Under the pieces are notes generated by a model. That model was given only the letters and a program-made list of their open reading frames with translations. It did not search any database and was not told where the DNA came from. From Aggregatibacter actinomycetemcomitans (GTDB taxonomy: Bacteria > Pseudomonadota > Gammaproteobacteria > Enterobacterales > Pasteurellaceae), in NCBI RefSeq assembly GCF_003130205.1, contig NZ_NRDF01000002.1:110337-174336 (forward strand): DNA of 64,000 nucleotides. Direction: 5' to 3'. The position numbers and the translations under genes were made by a program. Each line of letters starts with the position of its first letter. Within the stretch, counting starts at the first letter, position 1. Positions 25,410 through 35,436 of this stretch are shown piece by piece.

Positions 25410-26267
25410 ATGCAAAATCCAAAAGATGATGTGCTTTACGCGCCGGTAGAATGGAACGATCACAGTGCGGGCTACACCGATATTCGTTACCACAAATCCA
25501 CCGACGGCATTGCCAAAATCACCATCAACCGCCCGGAAGTGCGCAACGCGTTCCGTCCGCAAACCGTGAAAGAAATGATTAACGCCTTTGCCGACGCGCG
25601 TTTCGACGAAAAAATCGGCATCATCGTGTTGACCGGCGAAGGAGAAAAAGCGTTCTGTTCCGGCGGCGACCAAAAAGTGCGCGGCGACTACGGCGGCTAC
25701 AAAGACGACAGCGGCGTACATCATTTGAACGTCTTGGATTTTCAACGCGACATCCGCACCTGCCCGAAACCGGTAGTGGCGATGGTGTCGGGTTATGCCA
25801 TCGGTGGCGGTCATGTGTTACACATGATGTGCGATCTCACCATTTCCGCCGATAACGCCATTTACGGGCAAACCGGACCGAAAGTAGGGTCTTTCGACGG
25901 CGGCTGGGGCGCAAGCTACATGGCGCGTATCGTCGGTCAGAAAAAAGCGCGCGAAATCTGGTTCCTGTGCCGTCAATACAATGCGCAGGAAGCCTTGGAT
26001 ATGGGCTTGGTGAACACCGTTGTGCCTTATGCCGAGCTGGAAAAAGAAACCGTGCGCTGGTGTCGTGAAATGTTACGCAACAGCCCGATTGCCTTACGTT
26101 GCCTGAAAGCGGCGTTAAATGCGGATTGCGACGGTCAATCCGGCTTGCAGGAACTCGCCGGCAACGCCACCATGTTGTTCTACATGACCGAAGAAGGGCA
26201 GGAAGGGCGCAACGCCTTCAACGAAAAACGCGCTCCGGATTTCGGCAAGTTCAAACGTAATCCATAA
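25410..26267 (+). CDS. menB: 1,4-dihydroxy-2-naphthoyl-CoA synthase
   Basis: Crotonase-fold enzyme that closes the naphthoquinol ring in menaquinone synthesis. The 285-aa protein shows [17 protein letters not shown], the oxyanion-hole [16 protein letters not shown] and [18 protein letters not shown], and the C-terminal [20 protein letters not shown] typical of MenB. menC follows downstream, separated by an inserted HEPN-MNT pair; menA lies elsewhere in the window (56555-57460). Confidence 0.97.
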   Translation: MQNPKDDVLYAPVEWNDHSAGYTDIRYHKSTDGIAKITINRPEVRNAFRPQTVKEMINAFADARFDEKIGIIVLTGEGEKAFCSGGDQKVRGDYGGYKDDSGVHHLNVLDFQRDIRTCPKPVVAMVSGYAIGGGHVLHMMCDLTISADNAIYGQTGPKVGSFDGGWGASYMARIVGQKKAREIWFLCRQYNAQEALDMGLVNTVVPYAELEKETVRWCREMLRNSPIALRCLKAALNADCDGQSGLQELAGNATMLFYMTEEGQEGRNAFNEKRAPDFGKFKRNP

Positions 26268-26306
26268 TTTCCCTGCTTCGTACGGTTAACTCATTAGGAA
26301 TAGAAT

Positions 26307-26726
26307 ATGCAGCAAGATGATGTTCGTTGGAAACAACGCTTTGAAAATTATAAGCGAGCGTTAAATCAACTTGAAACCGCACTTCATGAGTATGCAGATA
26401 CCAACCTTGATATTATTAAGGAAGGCATTATTCAGCGTTTTGAGTTTACCCATGAACTGGCATGGAAATTAATGCAAGATATTTTACAGGCGGAAGGTGT
26501 TGCGGATATTTTGGGTTCCCGTACCACCACTCGCATGGCGTTTAATCGCGGATTGATTCAACAAGGTGATATATGGCTTGAAATGGTGAAAAGTCGAAAT
26601 ATCACCGTACATACCTATGATGAAAAAATCCTGGCTCAAGAGTTTAGTAAAATTATGACACTTTATTTACCCCTTTTTCTTCAATTTAAACAACGGGTTG
26701 AAAAATTATGTCAAAATTTGGATTAA
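26307..26726 (+). CDS. HEPN-domain toxin-type protein (HI0074 family)
   Basis: A 139-aa all-helical HEPN protein, the partner of the adjacent minimal nucleotidyltransferase. It carries the R-x4-H-x-Y ribonuclease motif as Arg97, His102 and Tyr104 (SRNITVHTYDE). In studied HEPN-MNT systems this RNase is the toxin and the Tyr is modified with AMP by the MNT partner. The H. influenzae HI0074 protein has the same layout. It overlaps the MNT gene by 19 bp. The motif is intact, so an active system is likely. Confidence 0.88.
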   Translation: MQQDDVRWKQRFENYKRALNQLETALHEYADTNLDIIKEGIIQRFEFTHELAWKLMQDILQAEGVADILGSRTTTRMAFNRGLIQQGDIWLEMVKSRNITVHTYDEKILAQEFSKIMTLYLPLFLQFKQRVEKLCQNLD

Positions 26727-27037
26727 GCGATAAATCCATTGAGCAGATCCATTCGATTTTGAGAAAATATCCTGAGATTGAAACGGCAGTTATTTATGGT
26801 TCCAGAGCGAAGGGAAACTATCGGGAAGGTTCCGATGTTGATTTAACCTTAAAAGGTGAAAATCTTACTTATTCTGTGTTGTTGAAGATTGCGGGTGAAT
26901 TAGATGATTCCTATTCGCCGTATTTATTTGATTTATCTATTTATCATCAACTGTCAAATCCTGATTTCATTGAACATATTGATCGTGTAGGTCAAGTCTT
27001 TTATCAAAGAGAAAACTATGACGAATCGAAGTTATAA
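26708..27037 (+). CDS. MNT nucleotidyltransferase antitoxin (HI0073 family)
   Basis: A 109-aa minimal nucleotidyltransferase: [19 protein letters not shown] gives the G-S motif (Gly31-Ser32) and the D-x-D metal ligands (Asp43, Asp45). In this family it neutralises the HEPN partner by adding AMP to its active-site Tyr. It overlaps the HEPN gene upstream and menC downstream (20 bp), so toxin-antitoxin and menC expression are locked together. Confidence 0.88.
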   Translation: MSKFGLSDKSIEQIHSILRKYPEIETAVIYGSRAKGNYREGSDVDLTLKGENLTYSVLLKIAGELDDSYSPYLFDLSIYHQLSNPDFIEHIDRVGQVFYQRENYDESKL

Positions 27038-28019
27038 TCTTTACCGCTATTCCATTCCCGTCGATTCCCAACTGATTTTACGTAATCGTTTTTTGAAAAA
27101 ACGCGAGGGCTTATTGGTGAAAGTTTGCTGTGGGCAAAATGAAGGTTGGGGCGAAATTGCGCCGTTGCCGGAATTTAGCCGTGAAACCTTGGACGAAGCG
27201 CAAGCGCAGGCGATCGAATGGCTGGAGAAATGGGATCAATCCCGCAGCTGCAATGTGAAATTGGAACTCACACCGGATTTATACCCTTCCGTGGCGTTCG
27301 GTTTAAGTTGTGCGTTGGTGGAAATGAAAGGCAGATTGGGCGATGAGGGGAATTATCAGGTGGCGCCGTTGTGTTATGGCGATCCCGACGAATTGTATGA
27401 GCCGTTGGATCAAATGCAGGGCGAAAAGGTCGCCAAAATTAAAGTGGGCATGTATGAAGCCAACCGCGATGGTATGATTGCGGATATGTTGTTGGAAGCC
27501 ATTCCCGATTTGCAACTTCGCTTGGATGCCAACCGTAGCTGGACGCCGGCCAAAGCGCAGCTTTTCGCCAAATATGTGAAGCCCGAGCATCGTGCGCGTA
27601 TCCAATTTTTGGAAGAACCGTGCAAAACTCGTGAAGAAAGCCGTCAATTTGCCGCCGAAACGGGCATTAATATCGCCTGGGATGAAAGCGTGCGCGAGCC
27701 TGATTTTTGTGTGGAAAAAGAACCGCACTTGGCGGCGATTGTGATTAAACCGACCTTGGTGGGCTCTATCGAACGCTGTGCCGCATTGATTGAACAGGCG
27801 CACGCACTGGGAATTAAAGCGGTGATCAGTTCCGGTATCGAAAGCAGTTTCGGGCTGACTCAACTGGCGCGCATGGCGCAACAATATACGCCGAATGTTA
27901 CGCCGGGGTTGGATACGTTAAGTTTAATGGATTATCAATTGGTGAGACGCTGGCCGGGTTCCGATTTGCCTTTGGTGGGATTGGATTCCGAATTTGTTAG
28001 CGTAGTTAAAGTAGATTAA
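27018..28019 (+). CDS. menC: o-Succinylbenzoate synthase
   Basis: Enolase-superfamily dehydratase making o-succinylbenzoate for menaquinone. The 333-aa protein shows the Lys pair motif AKIKVGMYE, metal ligands in LRLDANRSW (Asp), FLEEPC (Glu) and AWDESVRE (Asp), and the second catalytic Lys in VIKPTLVGS. Its start lies inside the 3' end of the MNT gene; the N-terminal [18 protein letters not shown] is typical, so translation probably begins here. Confidence 0.95.
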   Translation: MTNRSYNLYRYSIPVDSQLILRNRFLKKREGLLVKVCCGQNEGWGEIAPLPEFSRETLDEAQAQAIEWLEKWDQSRSCNVKLELTPDLYPSVAFGLSCALVEMKGRLGDEGNYQVAPLCYGDPDELYEPLDQMQGEKVAKIKVGMYEANRDGMIADMLLEAIPDLQLRLDANRSWTPAKAQLFAKYVKPEHRARIQFLEEPCKTREESRQFAAETGINIAWDESVREPDFCVEKEPHLAAIVIKPTLVGSIERCAALIEQAHALGIKAVISSGIESSFGLTQLARMAQQYTPNVTPGLDTLSLMDYQLVRRWPGSDLPLVGLDSEFVSVVKVD

Positions 28020-28110
28020 AAGTGCGGTGGGTTTTCGCGACGTTTTACAGATTCATGCAGTCGAAAAGTGGAAAATCCTTAGTACGCAAAATGAATGAGA
28101 GGAGTAGAAT

Positions 28111-28587
28111 ATGTCATCAAAATTCAATATTTTGCTGTTAAATGGTCCGAATTTGAATATGTTAGGTGTGCGTGAACCGAGCCATTACGGGCATGTATCT
28201 TTAGGCATGATCGAAGCCAAAATGCACCAGCTGGCGGGGCTGCAAGGCGTCACATTAACCTGCTTTCAAGCCAATAGCGAAGAAAAGTTAATCGAACAAA
28301 TCCATCAAAGTTTTCAAAAAGTGGATTTTATTATCATTAATCCTTCTGCTTACACGCATACCAGTGTTGCCTTGCGAGACGCGTTATTGGCGGTGGCGAT
28401 TCCGTTCGTGGAAGTGCATTTGTCCAACATTTATAAACGCGAGCCGTTCCGTCATCATTCTTATTTCAGCGATGTGGCGGAAAGCGTGATTTGCGGCTGT
28501 GGCGCACAGGGCTATGAGTTTGCTTTGCAGTTCGCGTTAAGTTATTTGGCGGAAAAGCGAAATTCAGCGAAAATTGACGAAAAATAA
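28111..28587 (+). CDS. aroQ: Type II 3-dehydroquinate dehydratase
   Basis: Third step of the shikimate pathway. A 158-aa enzyme: [19 protein letters not shown] holds the N-terminal signature with the catalytic Tyr near residue 26. [17 protein letters not shown] and [19 protein letters not shown] contain the active-site Asn and His. The ATG has GAGAGGAG upstream. A terminator of inverted uptake signals separates it from accB. Confidence 0.97.
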   Translation: MSSKFNILLLNGPNLNMLGVREPSHYGHVSLGMIEAKMHQLAGLQGVTLTCFQANSEEKLIEQIHQSFQKVDFIIINPSAYTHTSVALRDALLAVAIPFVEVHLSNIYKREPFRHHSYFSDVAESVICGCGAQGYEFALQFALSYLAEKRNSAKIDEK

Positions 28588-28654
28588 CAGAATTTTGTCG
28601 CCAAAATGATTATTTTCAGGTAATCTCTCGGGCGAAAATTTAAACTTAATCCGG

Positions 28655-28682
28655 ACCGCACTTTTTTCACGAAAAGTGCGGT
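28655..28682. terminator. Terminator between aroQ and accB
   Basis: ACCGCACTTTT and AAAAGTGCGGT form an 11-bp stem around a short loop. Two uptake signals in opposite orientation build the hairpin. Confidence 0.75.
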
Positions 28683-28710
28683 TGAAATTTGCATCTTTTA
28701 GGAAACAATT

Positions 28711-29178
28711 ATGGACATTCGTAAAATTAAAAAATTAATCGAACTCGTTGAAGAATCGGGCATTATGGAGCTTGAGATTTCCGAAGGTGAGGAATCGGTT
28801 CGTATTAATCGCGGTTCTCCGGCTTCCGTTCAATATACCGTGCCAATGGCGGCATCGGCTGCGCCTGTTGTCGCACCGGCGCCATCCGCACCGGCAGCAA
28901 GTGCTGCTCCGGCTGCAGCGCCTGCGGCTTCCGAAGAAGTTGCCGGACACAAAATCCGTTCTCCGATGGTGGGAACGTTCTATCGTAGCCCAAGTCCTGA
29001 AGCGAAAGCGTTCGTTGAAGTGGGGCAAAGCGTGAAAGCGGGCGACGCTCTTTGTATCGTTGAAGCGATGAAAATGATGAACCGCATTGAAGCGGATAAA
29101 GCAGGCGTAGTTAAAGCTATTCTGGTAAATGATGGTGACCCTGTTGAATTTGATGAGCCGTTGATTATTATCGAATAA
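28711..29178 (+). CDS. accB: Biotin carboxyl carrier protein of acetyl-CoA carboxylase
   Basis: Carries biotin between carboxylase and transferase in fatty-acid synthesis. The 155-aa protein has an N-terminal helical segment ([18 protein letters not shown]), an Ala/Pro-rich flexible linker (about 48-75) and the C-terminal biotinyl domain from about 80. The biotinylated Lys is in [14 protein letters not shown] (about residue 121). accC follows after 42 bp. Confidence 0.97.
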   Translation: MDIRKIKKLIELVEESGIMELEISEGEESVRINRGSPASVQYTVPMAASAAPVVAPAPSAPAASAAPAAAPAASEEVAGHKIRSPMVGTFYRSPSPEAKAFVEVGQSVKAGDALCIVEAMKMMNRIEADKAGVVKAILVNDGDPVEFDEPLIIIE

Positions 29179-29220
29179 TTAGCACAACAGACCATAATTT
29201 AAACAAAGAATGGATTGATT

Positions 29221-30567
29221 ATGTTAGAAAAAGTTGTCATTGCCAATCGCGGTGAAATCGCACTGCGAATTTTGCGCGCCTGCAAAGAATTAGGCATTAA
29301 AACCGTCGCCGTACATTCCACCGCAGACCGTGAGTTGAAACACGTTTTGCTTGCCGATGAAACCGTATGTATCGGTCCTGCCCAATCGGCAAAAAGTTAT
29401 TTAAATATCCCGGCGATTATTGCCGCCGCCGAAGTGACCGGTGCCGATGCCATTCACCCGGGTTATGGTTTCCTTTCTGAAAATGCCGATTTCGCCGAAC
29501 AGGTGGAAAGTTCAGGCTTCATTTTTATCGGTCCTACCGCCGATGTGATTCGTTTAATGGGTGATAAAGTATCTGCCATTAACGCCATGAAAAAAGCCGG
29601 CGTGCCTTGCGTGCCAGGTTCTGACGGTCCGTTAAGTTCCGACATCGTGAAAAATAAAGAAATCGCCAAACGTATCGGCTACCCGATTATTATTAAAGCC
29701 TCCGGTGGCGGTGGCGGTCGTGGTATGCGCGTGGTGCGTAGCGAAGATGCCTTGGAAGAATCCATTGCCATGACCAAAGCGGAAGCCAAAGCCGCTTTTA
29801 ACAACGACATGGTTTATATGGAAAAATACCTGGAAAATCCGCGCCATGTGGAAATCCAAGTGTTAGCCGACACCCATGGCAACGCGGTATATCTTGCGGA
29901 ACGTGATTGCTCCATGCAGCGTCGCCACCAAAAAGTGGTGGAAGAAGCACCGGCACCGGGCATTACCGAAGAAGTACGTCGCGACATCGGTTCCCGTTGT
30001 GCGAAAGCCTGCGTCGAAATCGGTTATCGTGGTGCGGGCACTTTTGAGTTCTTGTATGAAAACGGTGAATTCTATTTCATTGAAATGAACACCCGTATTC
30101 AGGTAGAGCACCCGGTGACTGAAATGATCACCGGTGTGGATTTGGTAAAAGAGCAATTGCGTATCGCCTCTGGCTTGCCGATTTCTTTTAAACAGGAAGA
30201 TATTAAAGTGAAAGGGCACGCTATTGAGTGCCGTATTAACGCGGAAGATCCGAAAACCTTCCTGCCTTCGCCGGGCAAAGTGGTGCATTTACACTCGCCG
30301 GGCGGATTGGGTGTGCGTTGGGATTCCCATATTTACGCCGGTTATACGGTTCCGCCGCATTATGATTCTATGATCGCTAAGCTCATCACTTACGGTGACG
30401 CCCGTGAAGTGGCGATTCGTCGTATGCAAAATGCACTATCAGAAACCATCATAGACGGTATTAAAACTAATATCCCGTTACATGATTTGATTTTAGACGA
30501 TGAAAACTTCCAAAAAGGTGGCACCAATATTCACTACTTGGAGAAAAAATTAGGCATGCACGAATAA
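29221..30567 (+). CDS. accC: Biotin carboxylase subunit of acetyl-CoA carboxylase
   Basis: ATP-dependent carboxylation of biotin on AccB. From ATG 29221 the product has 448 aa, as usual; a TTG six bases earlier is unnecessary. Visible are [18 protein letters not shown], the glycine-rich ATP loop [16 protein letters not shown] and the active-site [17 protein letters not shown]. It forms the standard accBC operon. Confidence 0.98.
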   Translation: MLEKVVIANRGEIALRILRACKELGIKTVAVHSTADRELKHVLLADETVCIGPAQSAKSYLNIPAIIAAAEVTGADAIHPGYGFLSENADFAEQVESSGFIFIGPTADVIRLMGDKVSAINAMKKAGVPCVPGSDGPLSSDIVKNKEIAKRIGYPIIIKASGGGGGRGMRVVRSEDALEESIAMTKAEAKAAFNNDMVYMEKYLENPRHVEIQVLADTHGNAVYLAERDCSMQRRHQKVVEEAPAPGITEEVRRDIGSRCAKACVEIGYRGAGTFEFLYENGEFYFIEMNTRIQVEHPVTEMITGVDLVKEQLRIASGLPISFKQEDIKVKGHAIECRINAEDPKTFLPSPGKVVHLHSPGGLGVRWDSHIYAGYTVPPHYDSMIAKLITYGDAREVAIRRMQNALSETIIDGIKTNIPLHDLILDDENFQKGGTNIHYLEKKLGMHE

Positions 30568-30862
30568 GCCGTATATTTAGCCTTAACTTAATTTAATAAA
30601 GTGCGGTCAGAAAAAATAACGTTTTTTCAATGTGTTAAAGAACTTTTTAGGGATGGGTAAGCAAAGAAATGAGCTTATGAATAAAATATTCCGGTTTTTT
30701 CGCACTTTTATTAATTTTCAATAAACGTATTTTGTTTATTGTGTTAAACTGCCCAGGCAGTTCATGCGATTACGTCCACTTAAAAATTTCAAGCAGTTAT
30801 AAAATTTAGTGGATTATTAATTAAATATCAGACTATTACGTTAATTTCTAAGGAGTTTTTTT

Positions 30863-31627
30863 ATGAGTAATTTTAAACACTCAATTTCAAAATTGAGTCT
30901 TATTGTATTAACGTCATTAACCGTTGCAGCTTGCGGCAGTGGTGGCGGTGGTTCCGGTTCTCCGGCACCTGTAGTTAATACTGGCGCTGTATTTTCAGTT
31001 TCAGAAAAAGGTAATGTATCAAAAACTTCAATAAATAGTAATTCAAATCTAAAAGCGTTAGATATTGGTGGACATAAAATTAATCTACTTGAAGATTCTG
31101 ATAGTTATAGTTTTATAGGCGAGAACAATAGCCTTTATCAGTATGGTTATTTATTTTCTAAGACAGAAGATTTGCCTAATGATCAAGTATTTTATAATGG
31201 TAAAACTGCCAAAGATATACCTAGTGTAGGCGAAGTTAAATACTTAGGCAGTGTGGTTATAGCTGGTCAGAAGAGAGATGGTGCTCCTATCGGGGTCGGT
31301 GATCAAATTACAAAAGGTAAAGCAGAAATTAGAGCTGATTTTGGGTCTAAAAAATTAGATGGTAAATTTATTTTTGGACCAGGAACTTTAGAACGTACAG
31401 GGATGTCCGCTGATTCTCAAGTAATTAATATGAATGCGACTATTTCTAACAACAGTTTTGAGGGAAAAGCTAAATCTGAGCATTTATCCGGTGAAGCTGC
31501 CGTGGAAGGTAAGTTCTATGGTAATAATGCAGAGGCATTGGCTGGCGCATTTCATAGATCAGGAGAGAAACCTTGGTATGGTGCGTTTGGTGCAAAAAAA
31601 GATGACAGTGCTAAACCTAATCCATAG
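30863..31627 (+). CDS. Slam-dependent surface lipoprotein, TbpB-like barrel
   Basis: A 254-aa lipoprotein. A signal peptide ends in the lipobox LTVAAC (Cys24), followed by a glycine/serine tether (GSGGGGSGS). The C-terminal third reads SFEGKAKSEHLSGEAAVEGK, then FYGNNAEALAGAFHR and WYGAFGAKK. This is the eight-stranded barrel end typical of TbpB-like proteins and other Slam clients (x-x-GxFYGxxAxExxGxF). Its own Slam lies directly downstream. Relatives bind haem, transferrin or complement factors; the ligand here is unknown. The gene is AT-richer and less GC-balanced than its neighbours, suggesting transfer or diversifying selection. Confidence 0.85.
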   Translation: MSNFKHSISKLSLIVLTSLTVAACGSGGGGSGSPAPVVNTGAVFSVSEKGNVSKTSINSNSNLKALDIGGHKINLLEDSDSYSFIGENNSLYQYGYLFSKTEDLPNDQVFYNGKTAKDIPSVGEVKYLGSVVIAGQKRDGAPIGVGDQITKGKAEIRADFGSKKLDGKFIFGPGTLERTGMSADSQVINMNATISNNSFEGKAKSEHLSGEAAVEGKFYGNNAEALAGAFHRSGEKPWYGAFGAKKDDSAKPNP

Positions 31628-31640
31628 TTCTTAATGAATA

Positions 31641-31670
31641 GAATAAAGCAAGCCACGGCTTGCTTTATTC
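31641..31670. terminator. Perfect 14-bp hairpin between lipoprotein and Slam genes
   Basis: GAATAAAGCAAGCC and its exact complement flank a 2-nt centre. The following sequence is only moderately T-rich, so it may partly terminate, or protect the lipoprotein mRNA and lower Slam expression relative to its client. Confidence 0.6.
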
Positions 31671-31691
31671 ATTTCTACAAATTTATACGCA

Positions 31692-33134
31692 ATGAAACTT
31701 AACCATTCTTTTTTATTTTTTGCTTTGTCACTTGCAGCAACAAGTATGGTCTACGCCGAAGAGAGACCGGAACCGAGAAATAATTTGCCGGAAGAGCGCA
31801 TTCAGGTGGCGAAACCTCAGCTTGCGCAACCGCAGCCGGTGCAAACAGAGAGTAGCGATAATAAGCACACGCTTTCCATCACCAAAGAAGAGCTGGCGAA
31901 GCATCCTGATTTAATTATTCGCGGATTGATTCCGGCAGTGCTGCAGAATAATACGGAGGCGGTGGAACTGCTGTTGCCGTTATACCAGAATCTGCCACAG
32001 CAGGATCCATTTTTGTTAGCTTGGGCGGAGGCCATTATAGCGACCAAACAAGGGAATTATTCCCGTGCGGTGCAGGAATATCGCACTTTGTTTGCACAAC
32101 GCCCCGATATTTTGCAGTTGCGTTATCAATTGGCGCACGCGTTATTTTTGAATAATGATAACGAAGCGGCAAAAGATCAGTTTCAAAAACTCCGTGCGGA
32201 AGTGAATGACGAACAATCACAGCACGTGATCGATCAGTATTTAACGGCGATCAACCAACGTGATCAATGGAGAATCAGCAGCGGTATTAGTTTTTTAAAT
32301 GAATCGAACGTCAGTAATGCACCAAAAGCGGGCACACGTATCGGTGGCTGGCAGGCGTGGCAGCGCGAATCGGCACACGGGCTTTCTTATTATCTCAGTA
32401 GTGAAAAGAAATGGTCGCTGCCAAAAAATGTCTTCGCCAAATTTATTTGGGACGGACAAGGCAAATATTATTGGGATAACAAGAAATATAACGAATTCAA
32501 CGCCCGTATCGGGGCAGGCTTGGGCTATCAAACGGCAAATACCGAAGTGGTGTTGTTGCCTTTCACCGAACGTCGTTGGTATTCCGGCGGATCTTCCGGC
32601 AGTGATGCTATGAAGCAATTTTCTAAAAACTCCGGTGTACGTTTTGAATTAAGCCATTGGTTCCATAAAATGTGGCAAATTTCCACCGCACTTGAGTATG
32701 GCGAACAGCGTTATGTGAAGCGCAAACATTTAAGCGGCAATAATTATTTGTGGTCGAACACCTTGTTATTCTTGCCTTACAGCGGTCAATATTGGTTTGC
32801 CGGGGTGGATTACAACCGTGAAAATACCCGCGATAGCGATAATGCCTATCAGCGTAAAAATCTTCGTTTGGGCTGGGTGCAGGAATGGCCGTTGGGCATT
32901 TCTACCCGCATTTCCCTTGCCTATGCCAGACGAACTTATAACAACATTGATTTCTTTAGCATTCGCCAAAAAAACAACGAATATCAAGCCGCACTTACTG
33001 TATGGCATCGTAACCTGTACTTTTTAGGCATCACTCCTAAACTAACCTGGTCGTATCAAAAAAACGACAGCAATCATCCGTTTTATCGTTATGATAAAAA
33101 CCGGATTTATTTAGAAATGAGCAAAACTTTTTAA
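31692..33134 (+). CDS. Slam: surface lipoprotein assembly modifier
   Basis: An outer-membrane protein that moves a client lipoprotein to the cell surface. The 480-aa protein has a signal peptide (cleavage about VYA-EE, residue 22) and a Gln/Pro-rich linker. A TPR-type periplasmic domain follows (about 60-195: ELLLPLYQNLPQQDPFLLAW and LRYQLAHALFLNNDNEAAKD). From about 200 a DUF560 beta-barrel of alternating strands ends in YDKNRIYLEMSKTF with a terminal Phe, as barrel proteins require. Pairing with the upstream TbpB-like lipoprotein makes that the probable client. Confidence 0.9.
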   Translation: MKLNHSFLFFALSLAATSMVYAEERPEPRNNLPEERIQVAKPQLAQPQPVQTESSDNKHTLSITKEELAKHPDLIIRGLIPAVLQNNTEAVELLLPLYQNLPQQDPFLLAWAEAIIATKQGNYSRAVQEYRTLFAQRPDILQLRYQLAHALFLNNDNEAAKDQFQKLRAEVNDEQSQHVIDQYLTAINQRDQWRISSGISFLNESNVSNAPKAGTRIGGWQAWQRESAHGLSYYLSSEKKWSLPKNVFAKFIWDGQGKYYWDNKKYNEFNARIGAGLGYQTANTEVVLLPFTERRWYSGGSSGSDAMKQFSKNSGVRFELSHWFHKMWQISTALEYGEQRYVKRKHLSGNNYLWSNTLLFLPYSGQYWFAGVDYNRENTRDSDNAYQRKNLRLGWVQEWPLGISTRISLAYARRTYNNIDFFSIRQKNNEYQAALTVWHRNLYFLGITPKLTWSYQKNDSNHPFYRYDKNRIYLEMSKTF

Positions 33135-33157
33135 GGTTTTCAATGAAGGATGATGTA

Positions 33158-33430
33158 ATGGATTTACAACAACGCTATAAACAAGCCACGAAAGAAGCGC
33201 GGTGGTCGCTGGGTTTAACGCTGCTTTATGTGGTCGGTTGGTGCTTATGCGCGTATTTGCCAAAAGGTACGCACGGTCCTATGGGTTTTCCGTTGTGGTT
33301 TGAACTTGCCTGTATTTATCTGCCGATTCTGTTTATTGTGGTGGCATATTGGCTGATTAAAATTGTATTTCAGGATATTCCGTTGGATGTGGAATCCCAA
33401 ACGCAAAACATGACGGAGAATAAACAGTGA
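33158..33430 (+). CDS. yhdT: YhdT family small membrane protein
   Basis: A 90-aa protein with two hydrophobic segments (about residues 18-35 and 53-74) of the DUF997/YhdT family, nearly always encoded just before panF. Its function is unknown, possibly an accessory subunit of the pantothenate symporter. I prefer ATG 33158, with AAGGA seven bases upstream, over ATG 33143. The stop overlaps the panF GTG start. Confidence 0.85.
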   Translation: MDLQQRYKQATKEARWSLGLTLLYVVGWCLCAYLPKGTHGPMGFPLWFELACIYLPILFIVVAYWLIKIVFQDIPLDVESQTQNMTENKQ

Positions 33431-34863
33431 ATTTAGGCATTATTTTTCCGTTAGTGATTTATTTGGCGTTTGTATTCGGCGCGGCGATTTACGCTTATGT
33501 TAAACGCCAAAAAAGCGGCGATTTTCTTTCCGAATATTACGTGGGCAACCGCTCCATGACAGGCTTTGTACTCGCCATGACCACCGCCTCCACTTATGCC
33601 AGCGCCAGTTCTTTCATCGGCGGACCGGGTGCCGCGTATAAATACGGCTTGGGTTGGGTGTTGCTTGCCATGATTCAAGTGCCGGCAGTGTGGTTGGCGC
33701 TCGGTGCTTTGGGGAAAAAATTCGCATTACTTTCCCGCAAAACCAACGCTTTAACAATCAACGATCTGCTTCTGTATCGCTACAAAAACAAATATTTAGT
33801 GTGGATTGCCTGTGTGGCGTTGCTTATCGCCTTTTTTGCCGCCATGACCGTGCAGTTTATCGGCGGCGCCCGTTTATTGGAGACTACCATCGGCATTCCT
33901 TATACCCAAGCCTTGTTGATTTTTGCCCTGACAGTGGGGATTTATACCTTTGTCGGCGGCTTCCGCGCGGTGGTACTGACGGATACCATCCAAGGCACAG
34001 TGATGATTTTAGGTACCATTGTGTTATTGGTCGGTGTGATTTATCAGGTGGGCGGCGTAGAAAGTGCGGTCAAAAAATTAACTGAAATCGACCCAGGCCT
34101 GGTTAGCCCGTACGGACCGAACGACATGCTGGATTTTCAATTCATGGCGTCCTTCTGGATTTTGGTGTGCTTTGGTGTAGTCGGCTTGCCGCACACGGCG
34201 GTACGTTGCATGGCATTTAAAGACAGCAAAGCCTTGCACAGTGGTATGCTTATTGGCACTATTGTGTTGACGGTGGTTATGTTAGGTATGCACTTGGCGG
34301 GTGCATTAGGTCGTGTTGTAGTGCCGGCTTTAACAGTGTCGGACAAAGTCATTCCAAGCCTAATGTTACAAGTGTTACCGCCTATCGTCGCGGGCATTTT
34401 CCTTGCTGCGCCGATGTCGGCAATCATGTCTACGGTGGATGCGCAGCTGATTCAATCTTCTTCCATTTTCGTGAAGGATTTATATTTAGCGACAAAACCA
34501 CAGGCGGCGCAAAATCAAAAACGTATCGGGCGAATCTCCTCAATAATTACGTTAATTTTGACCGCACTTTTAATCTTCGCCTCCCTCAATCCGCCGGATA
34601 TGATCATTTGGCTGAATCTGTTTGCCTTCGGTGGGTTGGAAGCGGCATTTTTGTGGGTCATCGTACTCGGCTTATATTGGGATAAAGCCAATGCTTACGG
34701 AGCGATCAGCTCCATGTTAGCAGGTTTAATCTCATTTATTTTGCTCACCCAATTCGGCATTAAATTATTCGGCTTCAACCCTATTGTCCCGGCGCTGGTT
34801 TTCGGCTTGGCGGCGTTTTGGGTGGGAAATAAAATAGGAGGAATTGCTGATAAAGTGCGGTGA
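33427..34863 (+). CDS. panF: Sodium/pantothenate symporter
   Basis: Imports pantothenate, the coenzyme A precursor, with sodium. The 478-aa SSF-family protein has about 13 membrane segments. Its N-terminal part shows FLSEYYVGNRSMTGFVLAMT and ASSFIGGPGAAYKYGLGWV; the SSF signature region includes FVGGFRAVVLTDTIQGTVMI. GTG start 33427 overlaps the yhdT stop. coaE, the last coenzyme A step, is also in this window. Confidence 0.95.
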   Translation: MNLGIIFPLVIYLAFVFGAAIYAYVKRQKSGDFLSEYYVGNRSMTGFVLAMTTASTYASASSFIGGPGAAYKYGLGWVLLAMIQVPAVWLALGALGKKFALLSRKTNALTINDLLLYRYKNKYLVWIACVALLIAFFAAMTVQFIGGARLLETTIGIPYTQALLIFALTVGIYTFVGGFRAVVLTDTIQGTVMILGTIVLLVGVIYQVGGVESAVKKLTEIDPGLVSPYGPNDMLDFQFMASFWILVCFGVVGLPHTAVRCMAFKDSKALHSGMLIGTIVLTVVMLGMHLAGALGRVVVPALTVSDKVIPSLMLQVLPPIVAGIFLAAPMSAIMSTVDAQLIQSSSIFVKDLYLATKPQAAQNQKRIGRISSIITLILTALLIFASLNPPDMIIWLNLFAFGGLEAAFLWVIVLGLYWDKANAYGAISSMLAGLISFILLTQFGIKLFGFNPIVPALVFGLAAFWVGNKIGGIADKVR

Positions 34864-34881
34864 AAATAACGGGTGAATTCA

Positions 34882-35424
34882 ATGAAAAAAACAGATCAGC
34901 ACAGTTTAGAAAATGCTTACCGCTTGTTTGAAACGGGTGATATTCATCAAATGGAAGTGGGAACTACGCGGGGATTGCAGCAGATTCATCGCTATTTATT
35001 TCAAGATTTGTATGAGTTTGCCGGCGTGATTCGGGAACAAAATATTTCCAAGGGAAATTTTCGTTTTGCCAACTCGCTTTATTTAAAGGAGGCGTTAGGG
35101 AAAATAGAGCAAATGCCCGAAAGCAGTTTTGAAGACATTATTAACAAATATGTGGAAATGAATATTGCGCATCCGTTTTTGGAAGGAAATGGACGTTCAA
35201 CCCGTATTTGGTTAGATTTAATTTTAAAGAAAAACTTAGGCAAAGTGGTTAATTGGCAAAATGTAGATAAAACGTTGTATTTACAAGCTATGGAGCGCAG
35301 TCCGATTAATGATTTGGAAATTCGCTTTTTATTACAAAGTAATTTGACTGATGATGTGAATAACCGTGAGATGATTTTTAAAGGTATTGAGCAATCTTAT
35401 TATTACGAAGGTTACGGGAAATAA
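34882..35424 (+). CDS. Class III Fic-domain AMPylase
   Basis: A 180-aa Fic protein that transfers AMP to target proteins; related stand-alone Fic enzymes inactivate DNA gyrase and topoisomerase IV. The catalytic loop [12 protein letters not shown] (97-108) is complete, with His97. The C-terminal helix carries the self-inhibitory S/T-x3-E-G motif as SYYYEG (172-177), the class III arrangement of Neisseria NmFic, so activity is probably switched by oligomeric state and autoAMPylation. ATG 34882 is chosen; a GTG nine bases earlier is the alternative. It sits alone between panF and prmA with no separate antitoxin. Confidence 0.9.
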   Translation: MKKTDQHSLENAYRLFETGDIHQMEVGTTRGLQQIHRYLFQDLYEFAGVIREQNISKGNFRFANSLYLKEALGKIEQMPESSFEDIINKYVEMNIAHPFLEGNGRSTRIWLDLILKKNLGKVVNWQNVDKTLYLQAMERSPINDLEIRFLLQSNLTDDVNNREMIFKGIEQSYYYEGYGK

Positions 35425-35436
35425 TAAGGAATAAGT

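Noticed and set aside
27303-27884. A 193-codon frame opposite menC.
   Set aside because: Shadow of menC, whose catalytic residues are all present on the + strand.
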